This document shows positions 9,312 through 24,100 of a DNA stretch of 64,000 nucleotides, piece after piece. This stretch comes from Gordius sp. MW1. Taxonomy: Eukaryota; Nematomorpha; Gordioida; Gordea; Gordiidae. Location of the stretch: positions 35,526,001 through 35,590,000 of the forward strand of contig OZ038526.1 of NCBI GenBank assembly GCA_964036665.1. The letters are read 5' to 3'. Within the stretch, counting starts at the first letter, position 1. Each line of letters opens with the position of its first letter. The position numbers and the translations under genes are program-made. The notes beneath the pieces are model-generated. The model had not been told where the DNA came from, made no database searches, and saw nothing but the letters and a program-made list of their open reading frames with translations.

Positions 9312-12300
9312 CTTTGGCCACAAACTATCAAGGGTAGGATCGTGTGTGTGCTTCGAAGCATTTTTAATGTTTTGAAATAAGTGTTCACGACTGTCTTTTT
9401 TATCCTGAGAGGCTTTGGGCTCAGTTTGAGGCGAAATGCTGGGTTTGGTACACAGAGCGAAAAGATGACGAAAGGGTTGAAAGTGATATCTGCAATAATT
9501 TATAAGAATAAAAATTAGATTAGGATTCTACAAAATAGCAGGGCCAAAGTTTAAGAGGCATAAAAATCAAACTTTAAATACCGTTTTAAAGCGCATGAGG
9601 GACAAATCGCAAAAATTCAAATTAAGAAAACTTTTATATTAAATCATTCAAAATAGTAGAAAAAATTCTATCTGGTCATATTTTTGTTACAACCTAATCA
9701 ATATTACGTCAGTTAGAGATCAACTCTTAAAATTTGTTTTATGGGCAAATTCGGAATAGAATCTTTGTTGCACGTTGACTATAATACACCTATGTGATTC
9801 CCAAAAGTTAGAGTTTCTTCTGATATAATTTTTACCATACGGTTATTCATTATAATCTACCTACGTAGTGTTGTAAAAACGGCTGGGTTTTGTCTGGTCC
9901 ACCTTCGGTTTAACTATGACTAACGGTCGACTCTGATGTCTTTTTAATGTAATACTACAATATTTTATCTCATATTATTTAAAAACATTGATGTAGCACC
10001 AGCAAAAGCAATCCTTTTCTACAACGAATAACAATTACATTTTCATATAAACCATGATCAACTTTCTAAAAAAATCTAAGCCTCATGAATCTTTAAACTA
10101 ATGATGTTTAAATGTTTGAAAAATTTTAATTACACATTGTAAAATCACTTTAATTAAGCCTAATTTAGCAGCCAAAATATAATATTTTTTTTTTAACTAA
10201 ACATATTTAAAGTCATTTAGCTCATTTAGCCTTAATTGGGCTAAGCTAGTCTATAAAACAACATAAAGTCATGTTATATATAACTTAGATGTCACGATCA
10301 ATATCCTGCGAATAATTTAATTATGGCTAAATCTATTTATCAACTGCATTTATAAATTGCAATTTGAAATAATTATGATCAGGAATATCATATAATCACG
10401 TTCAGTTTTAGTAAACCAAAAAAAAAACATAAAAGGGCTTAATTACAGTTTCTAAAAAATGCGTAAATATATGTTCACAACAAACTTGTTGTCAGAGGTG
10501 TAAGCGGGCCATTTGAAGGGGTAAAAAGCGGCTGTAAGAAGGGCCAGTCCAGGGCCGGGCTCATTGCTTAGCCGATATCTGCATTGGCCCAAGAAGAGGA
10601 GCGCCAGGGCTGTAGAAGCGCAAACGTAAAATCCATACGAAGGCACAGTATACCCGAAAGGGGGTAGGGCCGGGCGCAAAAATTTACGACAATATTTGAA
10701 CGTTTTTGTGTCACCCGAACCGGACATTATCTACCGTGTCAAGACGTATAGAGACTATATAGAGGATTACTATCGATGGCAGTTGAGTACCTCAAACTAA
10801 ACAATCATATTGCTAAATCTTGATCATTTCTTTCAAAATGTTTATACATAATATTTCAACTTTAACCCTAATTTCTCTGGGTCCTAATTCTAATTCTTAT
10901 AAACTCCCAAATTATGGCTAAATTTTTTAAAACTTAAGGTCGCTGGGACCCCACAATGCAATGTTGTGTTAAGTAGTATTAGTCTTATTATAAAAGCCAA
11001 CTTATGTTAAAAATCCAAAATCTATCATTAGGCATACAATTGATATTAAGTTGGTATTTATGAAATAACTGCTACTAGATTTATAGATGTAAAAGCTGAG
11101 CATTAAAACCTCTGCGAATACAGCCTATCTCGCGAGCATTTAGAATAAAGAAAACGAACTTCTAAATGATAATGATTGAGAATTTAAAATAACCAATTTC
11201 TAGTTAATCTTTTTATTAAATATGACTTAATTTTAACAAATATTATCAAAAAAAATAACGGGCATCAAGTTGATATTTACCATAGCCAGAGAAATGATGA
11301 AGGTGTTTACACAGGTCTCCGTAGCCACATATTCTATTTTATGAGCTTCCACATGGTCCGTGTCAGCCATGGTGGGTTCATCCTCTTCGTAATAAGCAGC
11401 CAAATTTTCCCAGCCTACCACTAACCTCCTAAATTCCCTAAACTGCGCACAAAAAGTTAAAAATTAAATTTAAGGTGCAATTAATATTTAAAAAATTCAA
11501 AATCTCATATTTTTATGAAATTGAAACTTTTTGCAGATATAACTTACCAAAATATTTGCTGCTTGTTTATCGTGGGTACCAGCGTATTTGAGGCCAAGGA
11601 GGAAGGCTTGACCGGCATATATAAAGTTCCGAATTTGCCTGTAAGTTAACAAATCCAAAAAACACGGTGAATATATAACTGTCGAATTTGTAAGACTTTC
11701 AATAATTTGGAAATTGATTTAAAAATTTAAATTTGCCATGAGTTGGTTTACGATAAATAACCTTAAATTTCCCATTTCAGCGGTGAGGAATGGACTTTCT
11801 TCATCTTCGCGGTCATCGGCCAAATGTATGAGATCGCGAAATACTCCACGTACCTCTGCTGATCCCCCATCCTATATAAAGAACACCAATATTCATTCAT
11901 CTAATCAATTTATAAGTAAAATAAACTTGATAAAGTTTAAGTTAACTTAAAATCTAATAAACTTTCGCGCTTGGCTCTAAATATGCCCGAGAAGTTAAAC
12001 TAAATTTGCATCGAGTAAAGCAGGGCTAAAATTTAGGAACTAAGCTAAAGTGGAGCAAGGTTTATGACGTTTATCCGCTTCAAAGTTAATATGACGTTAT
12101 AGTAATGGTTGTAAAAACGGCTGGATTTTGTAAGGTCGCCCTTCGTAGTCGATTAAACATAAACATATAAACGGTTTTTTGGCCTATTTTTCCTAGTCAA
12201 CCTCTAGGCTTAGTCGAAAGTTAAAAAAACCAGAATCGACCGTTAGCCTTGGCTCAACCAAAGGTCGACCAAACAAAACCCACCGTTTTTACAACACTGC

Positions 12301-15300
12301 GTTATGGTATTCGAAAAAATACTTGTCTGTTTAAAAGAACTCGATAGAAAAAATGCCGCCAACTACACAACCTCACGAGCCAATATTAAATTTTTTAAAA
12401 TTTTTATCTCGCTCCTTTGCAGCTCAAGGTCCCAAGTTTTGAATGCAACCGTAGAAAGCAGTAAAAAACATTAAATCTTCAAGATTTTCCTAAATTGTTA
12501 TTCAATATAAAAGAATTTTGGATTTTAGCATATATATAAACATGGTAAATTTGTGAATTAAAGAGACTTCACAGGCGTTGCCAAGTTTATAATTGTGCCA
12601 CCAATCTCTCCTTGGTGCAATTGAATCATAATGAATGAGTCCGGCAGCTATAGTGCGAAGCATGAAAAAATCGGGTCGTATATCGAGGCAATCTTTAACA
12701 GTGGCCGGGGTTTCGAGGTGTTTTGAGATCGATCTTAAAAAGCAAGCATTTTAGACTAAATTAGTAGTGTTCAACTACGGCTGGGCTTATTTGGGCCCTT
12801 TGGTTTTAGTCGACTAAACATAAACAGACCGAGCGTTTTTTGGTCTGCTTTTCTTAGTCGACTTCTAGGCTTAGTCGAAATTTGAAAAACACATCAGAGT
12901 CCAACGTTAATCCTAGTTGAACCAAAGGTGGACCAAACAAAACCCAGCCGCTTTTACAACACTAGTCTTATCTCTTGTTGAAAAAAACATGAAAAATTGG
13001 CTTGCAAAAATTAGAGAAACTAAAAGAATTTTACATCTCGAACTAGCTCTTACCACAGGCAAAAAACGATTTAAACAAATGTAAAGAAAAATTTAAAACT
13101 TTTTGCCGTCCTTTTAATCAAATAAAATGAGAAAAAATAAATTTATGCTATTTATGCTAGTGAGACCCAAATTAAAGAAATTATATTAAAAAATCTCAAA
13201 GAATTATTATTATAGTTAATTTACACCACTAGCAAAGAAACTAAACTCTAAATGGGCTCAAAGTAGGCCATTATAAAAATTTACAAACATCTTTATAATA
13301 ATTCCCTATATCAAATTGACTATTAAGATTGCTCATAGTGCTAAAATTCAGATAAAATTTTTAAAGATTTATTAATTTATAATTATATTACTCTTAGAGT
13401 CAAAATATAATTTCAAAGTGAGTTTAAAAAAATAGGATTTTTCGAAATTTAATAAACCTATCGTTAGTTCTGAAGAAAATGAAACCCAAAGCTAAGGCTG
13501 CCGGGGGGAATACTAAAGACATATCGGGTGGATTCTTGCTGGCGTCATTCTGACCAAAAATATTGTACATTTCAATGTAAGAAAAAACATTTTTCACAAA
13601 TATTAAAGAATCAAATATTAACACTTTGTATTTATAAATTATTTTTTAAAGGGTAAAAAACCGAGACGTATATGTAATCATAGACTAAATAGACTGCTCA
13701 TTAACTTTACATAAGTCTCCCTTTTCCCCCATTTTGAAAGGTGCACAAATAAAGGAAGTATTTTAGTTTATTGTAATTTTGGTTAATTAAAGCATTTTAA
13801 AAGGCAATAAAAATATTAAATTAGTTAAAAACATTAAAAACAGCATTTTAAAACATAAATCTTTTACAAAATTCATAAAAATATAAAATAAAAATACTGT
13901 GACGACGATGAGATGTTAAAGCAATTTAGTGCCATCAGAATTTTGTTAAATAATCATTTTTTAACATTCTTTTTAGTTATTAACGACGAATGAAGAAGGT
14001 AAATTCACTTTTTTTGTTTTAACAATGGGATATTCTGCAGAAAGGCATGGGAGATAGTTAAATTCAAAATGGTGGATTTGATGGCAAACATTTACCATAT
14101 GACATAAGCAGTCTATGGATGTAATGGAGCAAACCAGAGTGCTAAGGCCGAATTTTGGCCATTTTGTAGCAATATAAAGTGGGGATAAAAATTAAAGGGT
14201 AACCTTTATAATATCGCTACAGCCGTAGAGAACGTAATTTAAAAGGGTCACTTGAATCTTTTGTAAACCAGAAGATGGGGTCGATCCTTCTCGCAACGCT
14301 CTCTGCATAGAAAAATATGTACAATTTGTTGCGGTTTTTGCCTCAAAATCATTCTTAAGCTCAAAATCTTTACGTTAAGTTAAAATAATCAATTAGATTA
14401 TATTTGTGTTTATAAAGTATAAATAAAAGTTCGTTTTAACAATGTTCCAATTTATAACCATATTTAATAAACTAACACGGATTTAATGGATTTCTCTCCA
14501 CGCCAAAAACGCTGTTTTTAGCAACTTTGACAGCAAATATTTCAAAACTTGACGTGTAGGTAAAAAATTAAAATAACATTCGTGTTGACCGGGAAAAACT
14601 CTACTAAAATCTCCAAACAGTTTGTCGGTCGATTTTTCTTGTTCAACCGTGTTATTATGATATTAAAGATAAAAAATAACTAGAAAAAATACTCAATATC
14701 TTATATTCTAATATTGAACAATGACAGCATTTTTTAGCAATTTATGAATGATGTAAAATAGATAGTTCTGGACATGGAGGTAACGGGGAAGAGAGGAAGA
14801 GGACGACCTTGTGCCACGTAGAAAGGGCAAGTGGATAAAGTTATAAAAAGTAAAGAGATTAGTCAAGACATGGCATTTACCCGGTCAAGATGGAAGAATC
14901 TTATTAAAACAAACTCCACGACTGTGGGACCAAATAATTGATAAAGAAGAGAGAAGATAATGCTTGTTTAAATGAAGCTTTAAAAAACGTACGCCAAAAT
15001 TGACTAATCCCAAAGCGAACCCGGCAGATAGGGAATAGGAATCGCGGTCGGTGAAATGCTCGCAGTCGGGATCGGGCGCGAGGACAGCTATCATAAATTA
15101 TTGTATTTTGCTAAATTTTAAAAATCTTACCAGGATTCATCTGAATAAATACATAAAATTAAAATGTAATTTTATAATATTGATCGATATTGTCTCCAGC
15201 AAACTTATGATATTCTGAAATTGATGATTGCAATGCACAAAAAAGCGTTTTGCGCCACCAATTTTCAAAAAACATTACTAAGGCCGATGCACAAACTATT

Positions 15301-18117
15301 AAAAATCCGGAATTCAATTCATTTTTTTTGCCTAAAAAATTGGAAAATTTACATTTAAATAACTTCTTTAAATTAATGTAAATGAAATAAATTTAGTTAG
15401 ATGAATTTTAAGGTAAAAAGAATTCATTATTTGGGGGGTCCTTAAATCAAAAATTGAATATTTGTTATGAGAATCAACTCGTCTCATTTATTGAAATAAT
15501 ATAATGAACGTCAGCCTGGGGTAGTGTTGTAAAACCAGCTGGGATTTGTTCGACCAAAGGTTTCCTGGTGTGTTTTTCTACGACATCTAGGCTTAGTCGA
15601 AATTTGAAGATAAAAGCAAAAGTGACCATTAGTCTTAGTAAAATCAAAGGTCGACCAAGCAAAACCCACCCATATTTACAACACTAGCCTGAAGTGTTTT
15701 TTAAACAAAAAGTCAGTGCAAAAAAAAACAGTTTTATATTTCAAGACGATATATCGAAAATAACAATTTGTATTTAACGATCGCAAGGGATGTTTTAATA
15801 AAGAACGCTATGATAGTTAAAAAGGCCTAGAAGCCAGGTAACCCGATCCGACCATTCGGATTAAACGCTTACGGGTCGGGTTGACTTAAAGGACATTACC
15901 ATACATTCACAAATAGTTACAAATTTGCTTAGAAAAAAGACATCTTAATCACACTAATAACTCAAACAATGCATAATTTTGAAAAAAAAAGTTTGAGCAA
16001 TTCAAAAATTAACCGATTTCCTGCAAGGCAATTTTGCTAACGTGCCCGTGCCCAGTGCCACAGTGAATGAGACCCAAACTTAACATAGCTGCGGTTTGAA
16101 CGTGGAGAGATTGACGAAAATCCTCAGGAGATTTCTGCATATTCAAGAAGGCTTCTAAGTGCATTGCTAATAGCCTGTAAATCAGGACGTCCATCTCTTT
16201 ACCACTGTCACCTTACACAACAATGCATATATATAGCTTTAGAAATTAATAACAAGAAATTGGTGTTGTAAAATATGCTATGTAGGATATAATACACTGG
16301 TCTAAAAGCATTAATCTTCTAGCCAAACTACACGGCACGGCTCCATGTATTTTATATTGCTAAAGCCCTAACTAAAAAATATTTAGCTTGATTCTACTGT
16401 CAAAAATATTTTAGTGCAATTGACCTATAGTTGGTTGAAAGCACAGCTTGGATTAAAGACAAATGGTGTAAGAAAACTAATATTTTCAGTCTCATTTGAT
16501 CCATTATTTAATTAGTAAGATGAGCTGGCTAATAACGAATAAAGATCCTTTGCTTAAGTGTCAATAATCATTTTGCCATCCATTTCGTAATTCACCAAAA
16601 AATTCTACACGAGGTTTGGGGCCTCGACAAAAAGGACTTATCAGCAGGGCCTAATTTAGGCGGGGGGGGGGGAGACGAAAAGTTAAAGAAAGCGCAAAAT
16701 TTATAATAACATTTACTTAAAACTTTAACTATTTATCCGTACGTATAGGAACATTTTTATTTAATAAGGGGGGGGGGGTGAAAGTTGCCCCTTCATGCCC
16801 CTTATGAATACGCTCATGTATATGCTTGCAACTAGTCAACTAATCATGGCGCAAAAGCAAATTGTCATTGGTCAACTGTCGATTAAAACCGGAATGATCT
16901 ATTTGTGACAATAAATCAAGTGTTAAAATCAGTAGTCTACTACAAAACCAATAATTGTAATTAATATTAGGCATGTTAAACAAGGAAAAACTTTCATCAT
17001 CGCTCCTTCATAAATTCTTGAGGTGTTGTAAAAACGGCTGGGTTTCGTCTAATCGACCTTTGGTGTTAGTCGATTCAACATAAACCTTAGACCATAGACT
17101 GCTCATGCCATATGTTGAATATGGGTAATTGTGTGTCTAATTTTCCTCCATTTTGAAGAGTGTATTTGGTGTATTTTAACCTGTAATTTTGCCCTATAAC
17201 AGTCAATTTACCTTCCTCATTAGTTTATAAATTAAAAAACGTCAATAAATTAATATTGTACAAAATATTGATGGCACTATATAATTATTAAACAAACTTT
17301 AATCGCAGTTTGTACATTTTTTAATTTTTATGTATTTTTTAAATGATATTTATTTTAAAATGCTGTTTTTGATATCTACCCACTTTAATATTTTTTTATT
17401 TACCTTTTTAAAATTATTTAATTTGCGAAAATTACTAATTTCTATATGCTCACAACGTTACAATCCTCGATTCAAAATGGTGAAAAAAGGGTACACATTT
17501 TGTGCGTTGATGAGCAGTCTATCTAGTCTATGACATAAACAGACCAAAGGTGTTCTGGTCTGTTTTACTAAGTCGACCTCAAGGCTTACTCTAAATTTGA
17601 AAAACACTCTAGAAGTGACCGTTTGTCTAAGTAAAGCCCTAGTCGATTAAACAAACGAAACAAAGGTTTTGGGTCAGCATTTCTTAATCGACCTCGAGGC
17701 TTAGTCGAAATTTGAAAAAAAGACTCGAAGCGACCGTTAAGTCTTAGTTAAACCAAAAATCGACACAACAAAACTCAGCCGTTTTTATGATACTCCCTCG
17801 AGAATTGACGAACTAACCAGGCTTAATTTCGCGAGATTTGAGATCACCAGCACGGTGCCCAGCTTCTTTTCGCCTATACGTTCCAGCGGCAAGTCCCAGC
17901 AAAACAGCAATTTTAATTTTATCTCCACAACCTATGGCATTCAAAGAGGTGGCATTAGGGCTATTAACTTCCGAGTTCTGCGCATTGCCCCCTTGAGGTA
18001 TGGAAGGGTCTGTATTTGAAGGGGAACTGATAGCTGCCACACTTAAGGCGTCCCAACGCAAGTAATCTTTGATGGTGAGCAATGAAAGGTTGGATATGTG
18101 TCCGCCTAAGCCTAGGC
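9312..18117 (-). CDS. ANAPC1: ANAPC1 exons 22-32: PC-repeat toroid
   Basis: Exons: 17818-18117, 16014-16211, 14993-15087, 14252-14302, 13458-13549, 12568-12733, 11762-11871, 11548-11638, 11281-11442, 10486-10730, 9312-9489. The PC repeats (shared with proteasome Rpn1/Rpn2) are seen as IKIAVLLGLAAG, HVQTAAMLSLGLIHCGTG, TDRDSYSLSAGFALG, PPAALALGFIFFRTND, FLLGLKYAGTHD, FIISLAMIMSGSGD and STALALLFLGQCRYRLS. Exon 22 carries a 40-residue Ser/Asn-rich insertion (about 17910-18040) within a repeat. Exon 25 is only 51 bp. The region holds five family A and two family B elements in its introns. No exon after 9312 was recognised. Confidence 0.9.
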
Positions 18118-21100
18118 CTAAAAGTATTTTTCAACAGATTCCACTATATAAATTTTCTTGGAGATTAAATAAAACCTAAATTTGATATCTGGTGATAAAT
18201 AAGGGGCGCCCCGATAGTGTTGTAAAAACGGCGGGGGTTTTGTTTGGTCGACTTTTGGTTTTAGTCAACTCAACATAAACAGACCAAAGGTGTCTTTTCA
18301 TGCATCTAAGAATAACAGATCAAAAAAAGCTTTGGTCTGTTTATGTTTAGCCGACCAAAACCAAAGGGCGTCGACCAAACAAAACCCAGCCGTTTTTACA
18401 ACACTAGGCCCCGATGACAATAGTTTATATTTCGAGAGAGAGAGAGAGAACTAAAAAACCTAGTAGAGTTCCCGCATGACTTTGGGCTAAGCGATTCCAT
18501 TTGTCTCGCTTCAACTTCATTCTTTCAGCTTTGGTCAATCTTGTTGTAGCGCCTGATTCCCCGACGCCCATATTAAGTCTAGAAGGTTCATTCTGATTTC
18601 TTTGAGCGCCTTCCACGTCCTTTAATTAATGTCGCAAAATTGTCAAACTCACCACTCCAATCGTATAACAGAAAAATCATTCAAACTTTTGATAACTACA
18701 AATCTAGCGCCATTGTTGAGTTAATAATTTATTATAACCTTGAGAACAACCTTATTCAACTAAACAAAATAAAAAAAAATTGAATTCAATCCTTTTACCG
18801 TTAAAATGTCAATATTGTTAGCCTTACGTTTTCGACTGTCACCTAGTGTTGTAGAAACGGCTGGATTTTGTTTGGTCGACCTTAGTCTACTAAACAGACC
18901 AACGGTTTTTTGGTCTGTTTTTCTTAGTCGACCTCTAGGCCTGGTCAAAATTTGGAAAAAATACCAGAGCCGACCGTTATCATAGTTGAACCAAAGGTCG
19001 ACCAACCAAAACCCAGCCGTTTCTATAACACTAGTGTCACCCTTAGTAAAAAATAAAAACTCTTTTACAAAATCTTTTTTAGGCGTTTGTCAACCATCTA
19101 CACAACCTGGAAGTGAAGGTCGTAGAATGCGTCAAAATCGTCTTGGTCAGAAGGAGTAGCAATTCCATCTCGGTCTTCGGGCGGCTCATCATTAAAATCC
19201 TGAGGGGTGGCGGCATTCTGAATTCTATCTTGAATCGGGGCCGGAGGTTTTGGCTTGTTGAAGAGGATCCAATAATTGATAAGCTACAAATATTTTTGCG
19301 AATTTATTTAAACAAAAATTAGTCCATTACAAGAGCTTTATTCAACAATCCAAATATTCATATATTTTATATACGACTTAGTTGAGAAACTTAATTTATT
19401 ATTACCTTAATTTATATAAAACATCCAATTTCATTAGAATCCACACATCATATAAAAGCAACTCCAAATTATAGTGTCTTTAAAATAAGATAATAATCAG
19501 TTATGTAAAATGAGCGTAAAATTTCTTATATTTAAGCTTGAACTCGACCGGACCGAGGTTTAGGTTGGTTTAAAAGCCGACCTCGATATGCTATTAAGCT
19601 AATTTCAAGATGGCCGACATTTATATAAAAGAATACGGTCAAAACCAAAACTAAACATAAACTCCATCATTTAAATCACCGATATTTACACATGAGCTCC
19701 ATATATTTTGTATATCAAAAATGCTTTTTAAGAACCTAATTTCTTTACCTATAAAATGTTAAGACGCTAGTTAAATAAAAACAATTTCATCACATATTAT
19801 TATAGTACTTTAGCGAAATCGTTAGATCTACAATTGTTATCGCTAATTGCTTGGCCGGCCGGCAAGTAAGTTAGACCCGAGGCTACTCCATTATGAAAAT
19901 AAGGCCAGCCCGACGCAAATATTCCATAAGGATCTGAGGCTGTGCTCAAATGTTGTGGCAAACTAGTAGAATTATGAAATTCCGTTAAAGTCAAAGGCGA
20001 AACCTTAACGACCCTCCGAGGTTGCTGAGTTTTGGGCCCGCCTAAAGACAGGCCGGGTTGGCCTCGGGCGCACAATACGCATATGTGGCCGCTCAATTGA
20101 ATAGTAGGCACGGGTAGGGTTTGAGTTAGAAGGGGCCATGAGGTGTGCATATCGAAAGCGCACCTTTAAACAGATGTAGGGGAAACTTTTGCAAATTATA
20201 AAATTTACGAATAGCTTGTAAATACCCAGCACAAGAACGCTTATGTCAAAAAAATCCTGAGACTTAAAAAAATATTAAAATATGCTTATGCCTAGAAATG
20301 AAATAGACCATTGAATGCAAGCTAATTTTTTTATTATTATTTGTAAAGAATTGCGAAATTACAAGTTTCAACTACGTTCAAAATTTCTAACTTTTGAAAA
20401 GCGTACAAATATAATTGTGGTAAAAAAGGCCCCGAAATCCTCGTATATCATGATATCTTATAGGTTATTAATCTTTTTCACGATCAAATTCCTTTTCATA
20501 AAAAGTTTAATTTCTAATTTTACATTATTTACGATTAAAAAACCGTTCGTGGTTTAATTGTCTTCCCAAGTCTATTGCTCAAGTTGAATTTTAAGGAAGG
20601 CATAACAAAAGTTGGCAAAATTAAAGAAAAAAGCACCAATCAAGCAAAAGGTAACAATGAAAATCCTTTAAATCCAACGGGATTCCAATACACGGATTGC
20701 TTCTCCTTGTGCACACATTAATAAGAGATGTAATTTAATATTATTTCAGGGAAAAGCCACCTTCCGAACGGGTGAGACAAAACCCTGGGCCATTGACTGA
20801 GCAATTGCATTTCCATCTCCTCCATTAATCTATTGTGATCGATCATGAAATTTTCTTCGCGTTTAGTGATCCATAGCGGGATGGAATGGGAGGAATCGAG
20901 AAGGGCATATGCTATTTCCATCCTTAAATCTTGAGGAAATCTACTTCGCGAACTCTATATAGTAAAAAAGTGAAAATGATATTTATATATTTTAAAAGAA
21001 TTTTAGAAAGAGGTGTCAATATTACATACAAGTTAAAAGAGCTCTCGCTTTTTTAATAAAGCCAAAAGGGTCCGTGGAAAGATATTAATAGTAAATAATA

Positions 21101-24100
21101 TTAAACGTCATATAAACTTAATTTCAAAAAAATTTAAAGAACAGTTTTTAGCAATTTAGGGGTCGGGTCGGGCTTATCGATAAAATTTGAGTGAGTTAAC
21201 TTTATTCTTAATGTTAAATGGATTTTTAAATGCTTTGAACTCCCAATTTTTAATATGGAAAAGATGCCCACACCTAAACTAAAGCACTTTATAAATTTAA
21301 TTTTCAAAAAAAAATAATAGCTTTTAAACGTTTTGTATACTCGCAAAAATTCTAAATTTCAATTATTTTCAAGCGCGTGGCACTGAGTATAATATTGGAT
21401 TAAAAAAATTAATTGGAATATCAGTATAAAGCAAATAATAAAAATAAGTCCGTTTTGCCGTTATTAATTGACAAATTATAATTAAAATAATATTTTTTAT
21501 CGTATGTGATGTGATATAAACAAAAAATATATTAAAATATACTATTGAAAGAGAAGTGGGCTTTTCGATATGCAGCTTGTCACCTCCATTTTCACACGCA
21601 TCTTCTAAAGACACCTTAAAATGATCATGATATTGCAGTGGATCTTTAATATTCTTGACATCAAGATCCATCCCAAATCCATTATCGCCACTGTTGTGCG
21701 GATAATTATTGAATCCTGCAGGAATGCCAATCCTTTCCATAAATTCTACAGACACATTTAAATTGCTAAAATTTAAAAAAATTAAGTTTTAAAATTTTTT
21801 ATCAATTATAAATAAAGTTGGACAGGACAGGACGGACGGACAATCCAAAGTGAGCCCATAAATTGAATAGCAATTAAAAATGATCACTTTTAAAGACGTT
21901 TTCAAATTTTATAATAAGGTAGATTAGCGCAAAAAGTAGAATAAATTTAAAAATAAATACAGTTCTTATCGTAAATAACATTTTGTACTTCGTCATAAAC
22001 ATTTTATGTTAAACTAGCTGTGCCCGGCCAAGCGTTGCTTTGGCTCAGTCCTTAAGTGGTTAATTAAGTATAAGCTATTAATAAGACTTATCTAAAATGG
22101 GGTCATATATGAAATAATTTATAATGTGAAAGGTCCGAATGATTTTATGAACCCACTATTTTTAATATATATTTATATAATAAGACAAACCAAATGCAAA
22201 TTCTGTTTTAGTCAGCAAATCCGACTAAAATTAAATGTTTTTGAAAAAATTGCTTATTAATGCTGTTACTTATTATACAATAATACCATTATTTTATTTT
22301 TCTAGTTAGCTGATTTATTTGAAATACAATTTTCTTTAATATAATAAAATAATTAATTGAAGGATGGATAATTATTAAAAATATGCTTCTATGATCGACC
22401 ACGTGATAATAATGACAAAAACCGCATAATATAAATTTTATTTATTTAATTTAAATAGTCTTCTGTTATACCCCAATAATTTTAACCGTATACTGTAACA
22501 TTTTTATTATACTTTTAAATATCTAATTCGAGAAAACTTCAGCTTTGTATGTATGACGTCATTATTGTATATGCTGCTATAAACGAAACTGGACGGGAAA
22601 TGTCAGATATTTTTAAAACAAAAAGGTATTTTAGGAATCTAAAAAAGCTATTTTACCCCTGGCCTATCTGGGCATCTACGGCTATATTTTCGCTCGAATC
22701 GGATCTGAAGTTTCAGAATTTAGCCCTTTTTTAAAACCAAAAGGCCGAGAAATGTCCGATATTTTAAAACTAAAAGGAATTAGCAATCTGAAAAAGCTAT
22801 TTTACACCTGGCCGCCTTGAGAACCTACGGGTAAAGTTTCGGGCGAATCGGGCCGGTAGTTTCAGAATTTATTCTCATTTAAATATCTCATTTAATAAAA
22901 ATTAATGATAGATAAATAATGACATTTATATATAAATAGCATTTACTCAGAATAATCAACGTTGGACTATTTTATATTACATTTAAATTATATATACCTT
23001 CATCTTTCTCATTTAAAATATCTCATTTAATGATAATGAGAAAAATTCATCTTCTTCACCATATTTTCTCAAATAATCTACAATTTTATTTATTTCAGGT
23101 TAATTCATAAATTTTATATTGTCAGCGTTAAGAAAAGATGACGTTTAAGAAATTTAATTCATAAATTTTATGTTGTCTTGTCACCGTTAAGAAAAGATGA
23201 CGTTTAAGAAATTTAATTCATAAATTTTATATTGTCACCGTTAAGAAAAATGACGTTTAAGAAATTTAATTCATAAATTTTATGTTGTCACCGTTAAGAA
23301 AAGATTACGTTTTACAAACTACTATAAGGGATACACTTTTACTACAGAACTGTCTGTATATTCAAATTTTCGACGAACGCGAGGAGGTGCGTTTGATTGA
23401 CATTTTATTGAACGTCAAAACGCATAAAACCCAATATCTCGAAAATTAAAAGAAATTTTAGGATTCTGAAAAAGCTATTTTACCCCTGGCCTCCCTGGGA
23501 ACCTACTGGTAAAGTTTCGCGCGAATCGGGCCGGTAGTTTCAGAGATTAGCCCTTACATACATACATACACTTTACTTTATATATATAGATTAACATGAT
23601 AGCTAAAATAGTAAAAATTATTATATTATATAAAATGGTGGTGTTTAATAAATAACACCTTGTCTAGGAAAATTGGTAATTTCGAAAGCGTTTTTCTGGA
23701 TGTCGTTAGTTTCCATACTACCAGCTGACGATGTATTGACAACTATTTCGGTATAAAGTGGGCGTTCGCACTTAACTCCAAACATGAAAGTTAGAATATT
23801 GTGACAAGCGGCGAGCTTCCAACAAGATTCGGCTCGAAATGGGTTATGTTTAAATTCCTAAAAATTATTTATTTTCAATAGGATTTCGAAAAATAAATTT
23901 AATTTTTGTCAAGCATTCCTGAAAATCATTTATTTTAAGTATATTTCTTATCAAGTGCTTTGTACATTTAAGGTTAGGTCAACTTAACATTATTGTTGAG
24001 CTATGAATGAAGTTTGCTTCGAACTCATGGGCGTAGCCAAGGGGAGGCAGGGAGGGGCGACAGCTCCCCTCTATATCCAAAAATTTGTCAAAAATCAGTA

